Source of the DNA: Lachnospiraceae bacterium
Lineage (GTDB): Bacteria > Bacillota > Clostridia > Lachnospirales > Lachnospiraceae
Length of the DNA stretch: 7,921 nucleotides
Reading direction: 5' to 3'
Assembly: GCA_900770225.1 (NCBI GenBank)
Contig: CAAGJU010000319.1
Location: 1-7,921, forward strand
In this document: positions 6,365-7,921 of the stretch, in pieces
Layout: the number at the start of each line of letters is the position of its first letter
Position numbering within the stretch: position 1 is the first letter of the stretch
Notes under the pieces: model-generated
What the model was told of the DNA's origin: nothing
Database searches by the model: none
The model's input: the letters and a program-made list of their open reading frames with translations, nothing else
Position numbers and translations under genes: made by a program

Positions 6365-7752
6365 ATCAGATTGTCATAGGAATACTGTGTTCCTTCTGCC
6401 GTCGGCGCAAGACATGTGAGCGGATCCCCGGTAGACGCATCGGAACCGTCATCCCTGATATGGAAGGATTCGCCGAGGAACGTCGCATAGCTCCCGTCCG
6501 GCTCGTAAAAAGTATACCTGTCATCCGGCTGAAAATCCGTAATCGTCTGCGTCGTCACGTTGAACAGATAGTGTCGGATCCTGCCCCAGTACACCGTATC
6601 ATTCATCGCATCATGATAGATCTGCGCCGCCGGATCGTTCTCATCAAACACCGGTTCCCTGTCATCCCAGGTTGCATCCACCTCGTACCACTGGCCGTCA
6701 TCATACTGAACCAGGTTCCAGGAGTGACCGCCCATCTGATCAGGCGAAGAACCCGCCTTGCCCGTGATCCTCATGGCAGTAATACCCGCCTGCTGGCACA
6801 GATATTCAAAAGCAAAGGAATACCCGTCGCACACGGACGTATTGGCCTCGCCGCGGCTGTTTGCCACCAGCGCTCCGTAAGCCGTATATCCGTAATCTGT
6901 CACATCACCCGCCGCTGTTGTCGCATCAGCCAGTGCGTCGTCATAGGTAACCATATCGATCAGCCGGTCATGGATCTGCATCGCGATCATCGGCTGGGAC
7001 TGACTGAGATCGATCTGCGACATAAAGCTGTCAACAGCCTGATTGAAGGTCGTCATCTCCGTCTGATAATTGTCATAGGTCTCCGCCAGTTGAACCATGA
7101 CGGCATAGGTTCCGTCCGACTGCTGCCGTCCCGTATAATAATAGCTGAACACGCTGCCATTCTGGCTGAACCAGAAGAGTTCCGGATGATCAAAGATCAA
7201 TGCCTTATAAGCGTAATCAATATTCGTTCTGAAGGCATCTGAATCCGGATTCTCCGTCACATTCACCCGTTTTCTGTACTCTGTGCTGTCAGGCTGCTGC
7301 AGCACAGCAAAAAAGGCATCATACAGTTGCTGCTGTTCCGATGTGAGAACAGAATAATAGTAGTAAAAGGATGCTTTGTTGACAAAGAGCGAGGGTCCTT
7401 CCGGCAGTTTGTCCTGATATCTCTCATCCATCTCCTCGGGCAGGAGAGAAAAATAAATGCTCTGCGAAGGCTCGGTGTCTGAGCTGCTCCCTGTGACAGA
7501 AGATGAAGCGGTGATGTCTGACGTTCCGGACGTTTCTTCCGCGGAACGGTTCAGCCCAAAGGTCTCGGCGATCCAGTGGATCAGCTGCTGCGCGCCATCC
7601 TGTGCTTTCTGCGCGGTCTCAGCCGCCTGCGCAGCGGGATCTGACCCGCTGCCTGTCGTCTGCCCGCAGCCCGCAAGCAGCGATGCCGACAGCACCAGAG
7701 ATACTGCCGCCGTAAAAATTCTGTGTGCTTTTCGTTTCAATTCTTTCTTCAA
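6355..7752 (-). CDS. Lipoprotein with transglutaminase-like (papain-fold) domain
   Basis: From the TTG start at 7752 the protein has 465 residues. Residues 1-29 are a lipoprotein signal: basic MKKELKRKAHR, hydrophobic core, and lipobox LLAG|C with the lipidated Cys29. It is therefore predicted to be anchored on the outer face of the membrane. A Gly/Ser/Ala/Gln-rich linker runs to about residue 105. The C-terminal half carries a transglutaminase-core-like triad with normal spacing: Cys308 (SVCDGYS), His343 (GGHSWN) and Asp359 (VDATWD). All three are intact, so catalysis is plausible. Bacterial relatives are often thiol proteases, peptide cyclases or cross-linkers rather than true transglutaminases, and the substrate is unknown. 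The frame extends upstream to 7920, but that part lies in element C and precedes a perfect AGGAGG. The gene is convergent to tetR, and nothing shows that it belongs to the same regulon. Confidence 0.85.
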   Translation of the reverse strand: MKKELKRKAHRIFTAAVSLVLSASLLAGCGQTTGSGSDPAAQAAETAQKAQDGAQQLIHWIAETFGLNRSAEETSGTSDITASSSVTGSSSDTEPSQSIYFSLLPEEMDERYQDKLPEGPSLFVNKASFYYYYSVLTSEQQQLYDAFFAVLQQPDSTEYRKRVNVTENPDSDAFRTNIDYAYKALIFDHPELFWFSQNGSVFSYYYTGRQQSDGTYAVMVQLAETYDNYQTEMTTFNQAVDSFMSQIDLSQSQPMIAMQIHDRLIDMVTYDDALADATTAAGDVTDYGYTAYGALVANSRGEANTSVCDGYSFAFEYLCQQAGITAMRITGKAGSSPDQMGGHSWNLVQYDDGQWYEVDATWDDREPVFDENDPAAQIYHDAMNDTVYWGRIRHYLFNVTTQTITDFQPDDRYTFYEPDGSYATFLGESFHIRDDGSDASTGDPLTCLAPTAEGTQYSYDNLMGY

Positions 7753-7757
7753 CAGAA

Positions 7758-7763
7758 CCTCCT
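7758..7763 (-). promoter_or_regulatory. AGGAGG ribosome site deciding a TTG start
   Basis: A perfect AGGAGG on the minus strand lies 5 nt before TTG (7752-7750). The start it selects gives a compact lipoprotein signal sequence. Upstream ATGs in the same frame (7794, 7857, 7920) fall inside or at the edge of element C and would put about 14-56 unusual residues before the signal peptide. Confidence 0.75.
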
Positions 7764-7791
7764 GATGCCTGTTACAGTTCAACTTGTCACA

Positions 7792-7921
7792 CATGGAGAC
7801 TCCCAGCCTCGACACGCTCTCGCTTGTCCTCGGCGTAGCGGTGGTAAGCTCATCCATCGGCTTCGCCTCGGATTCGCCAACCACCGACGCCTGCGGAGGT
7901 CTCGGCTTGGGAGTCTCCATG
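7792..7921 (-). ncRNA. Element C: structured segment upstream of the lipoprotein gene
   Basis: The outer arms CATGGAGACTCCCA (7792-7805) and TGGGAGTCTCCATG (7908-7921) form a perfect 14-bp closing helix that continues with GCC/GGC after one bulged base. Inside are GACA/TGTC with GC/GC (7811-7828), whose tip reads GAGA on the minus strand; CGGTGGT/ACCACCG (7839-7845 with 7880-7886); and within that ATCC/GGAT plus GGC/GCC (7852-7873) with a GAA tip on the minus strand and opposed GA steps in the internal loop. The minus-strand loops are GNRA-like, so the sense orientation matches the lipoprotein gene, whose start lies 39 nt further on. The element reaches the window edge, so it may extend beyond. 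The RNA nature is inferred from folding by eye. Confidence 0.5.

Noticed and set aside
6460..7242. 260-residue plus-strand ORF
   Set aside because: It is antisense to the lipoprotein gene with an Arg/Ile/His-rich composition typical of a shadow frame, and it has no domain.
7753..7920. N-terminal extension of the lipoprotein
   Set aside because: It would place 56 residues before a normal lipoprotein signal peptide, and a perfect AGGAGG sits directly before the TTG at 7752.

Overview
The window looks like chromosomal DNA of a Bacillota (Firmicutes) gut- or mouth-type anaerobe. The main clue is the pairing of a YdgH-type MMPL transporter with a secreted Leu/Gly heptad-repeat protein under a TetR repressor, together with AGGAGG-type ribosome binding sites and TTG start codons. 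Base composition is moderate rather than AT-rich. I would not name a family; Erysipelotrichia or a moderately GC-rich Clostridia relative are guesses. No insertion sequence, phage gene, tRNA, rRNA or CRISPR array is visible.

Layout, left to right. Positions 1-128 hold the right-hand part of a densely hairpinned, non-coding segment (element A, cut by the window edge). Positions 129-170 are a strong minus-strand terminator. Two minus-strand genes then form one operon, read right to left: an MMPL/RND-type transporter (2809-5061) and a large secreted heptad-repeat protein (225-2693). Their promoter lies at 5198-5226, with a hairpin-rich leader of about 130 nt. The divergent control region 5210-5300 carries three copies of a TGACYGAYGKTCA-type operator. 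A divergent plus-strand TetR-family regulator (5602-6246) follows. Convergent to it is a lipoprotein with an intact transglutaminase-like Cys-His-Asp triad (6355-7752, minus strand).

The regulator very probably represses both the transporter operon and itself. One operator overlaps the -35 of the operon promoter, one is a near-perfect 23-bp palindrome in the middle, and one overlaps the likely tetR promoter. The transporter and heptad-repeat protein probably act together at the membrane/cell wall to export or move an unknown lipid-like or amphipathic substrate.

The least expected content is three highly structured non-coding segments. Element B (5316-5553) lies in the tetR leader and is closed by a perfect 13-bp terminal helix around five to seven small hairpins. 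Element C (7792-7921) lies just upstream of the lipoprotein gene and is closed by a perfect 14-bp helix. Element A (1-128) lies just after the operon terminator. All three show GAA triloops or GNRA tetraloops when read in one orientation. For B and C that is the sense orientation of the gene that follows. A and B also share the GTATAAG beginning. I do not recognise them as a known RNA class, and they are the best candidates for something undescribed.
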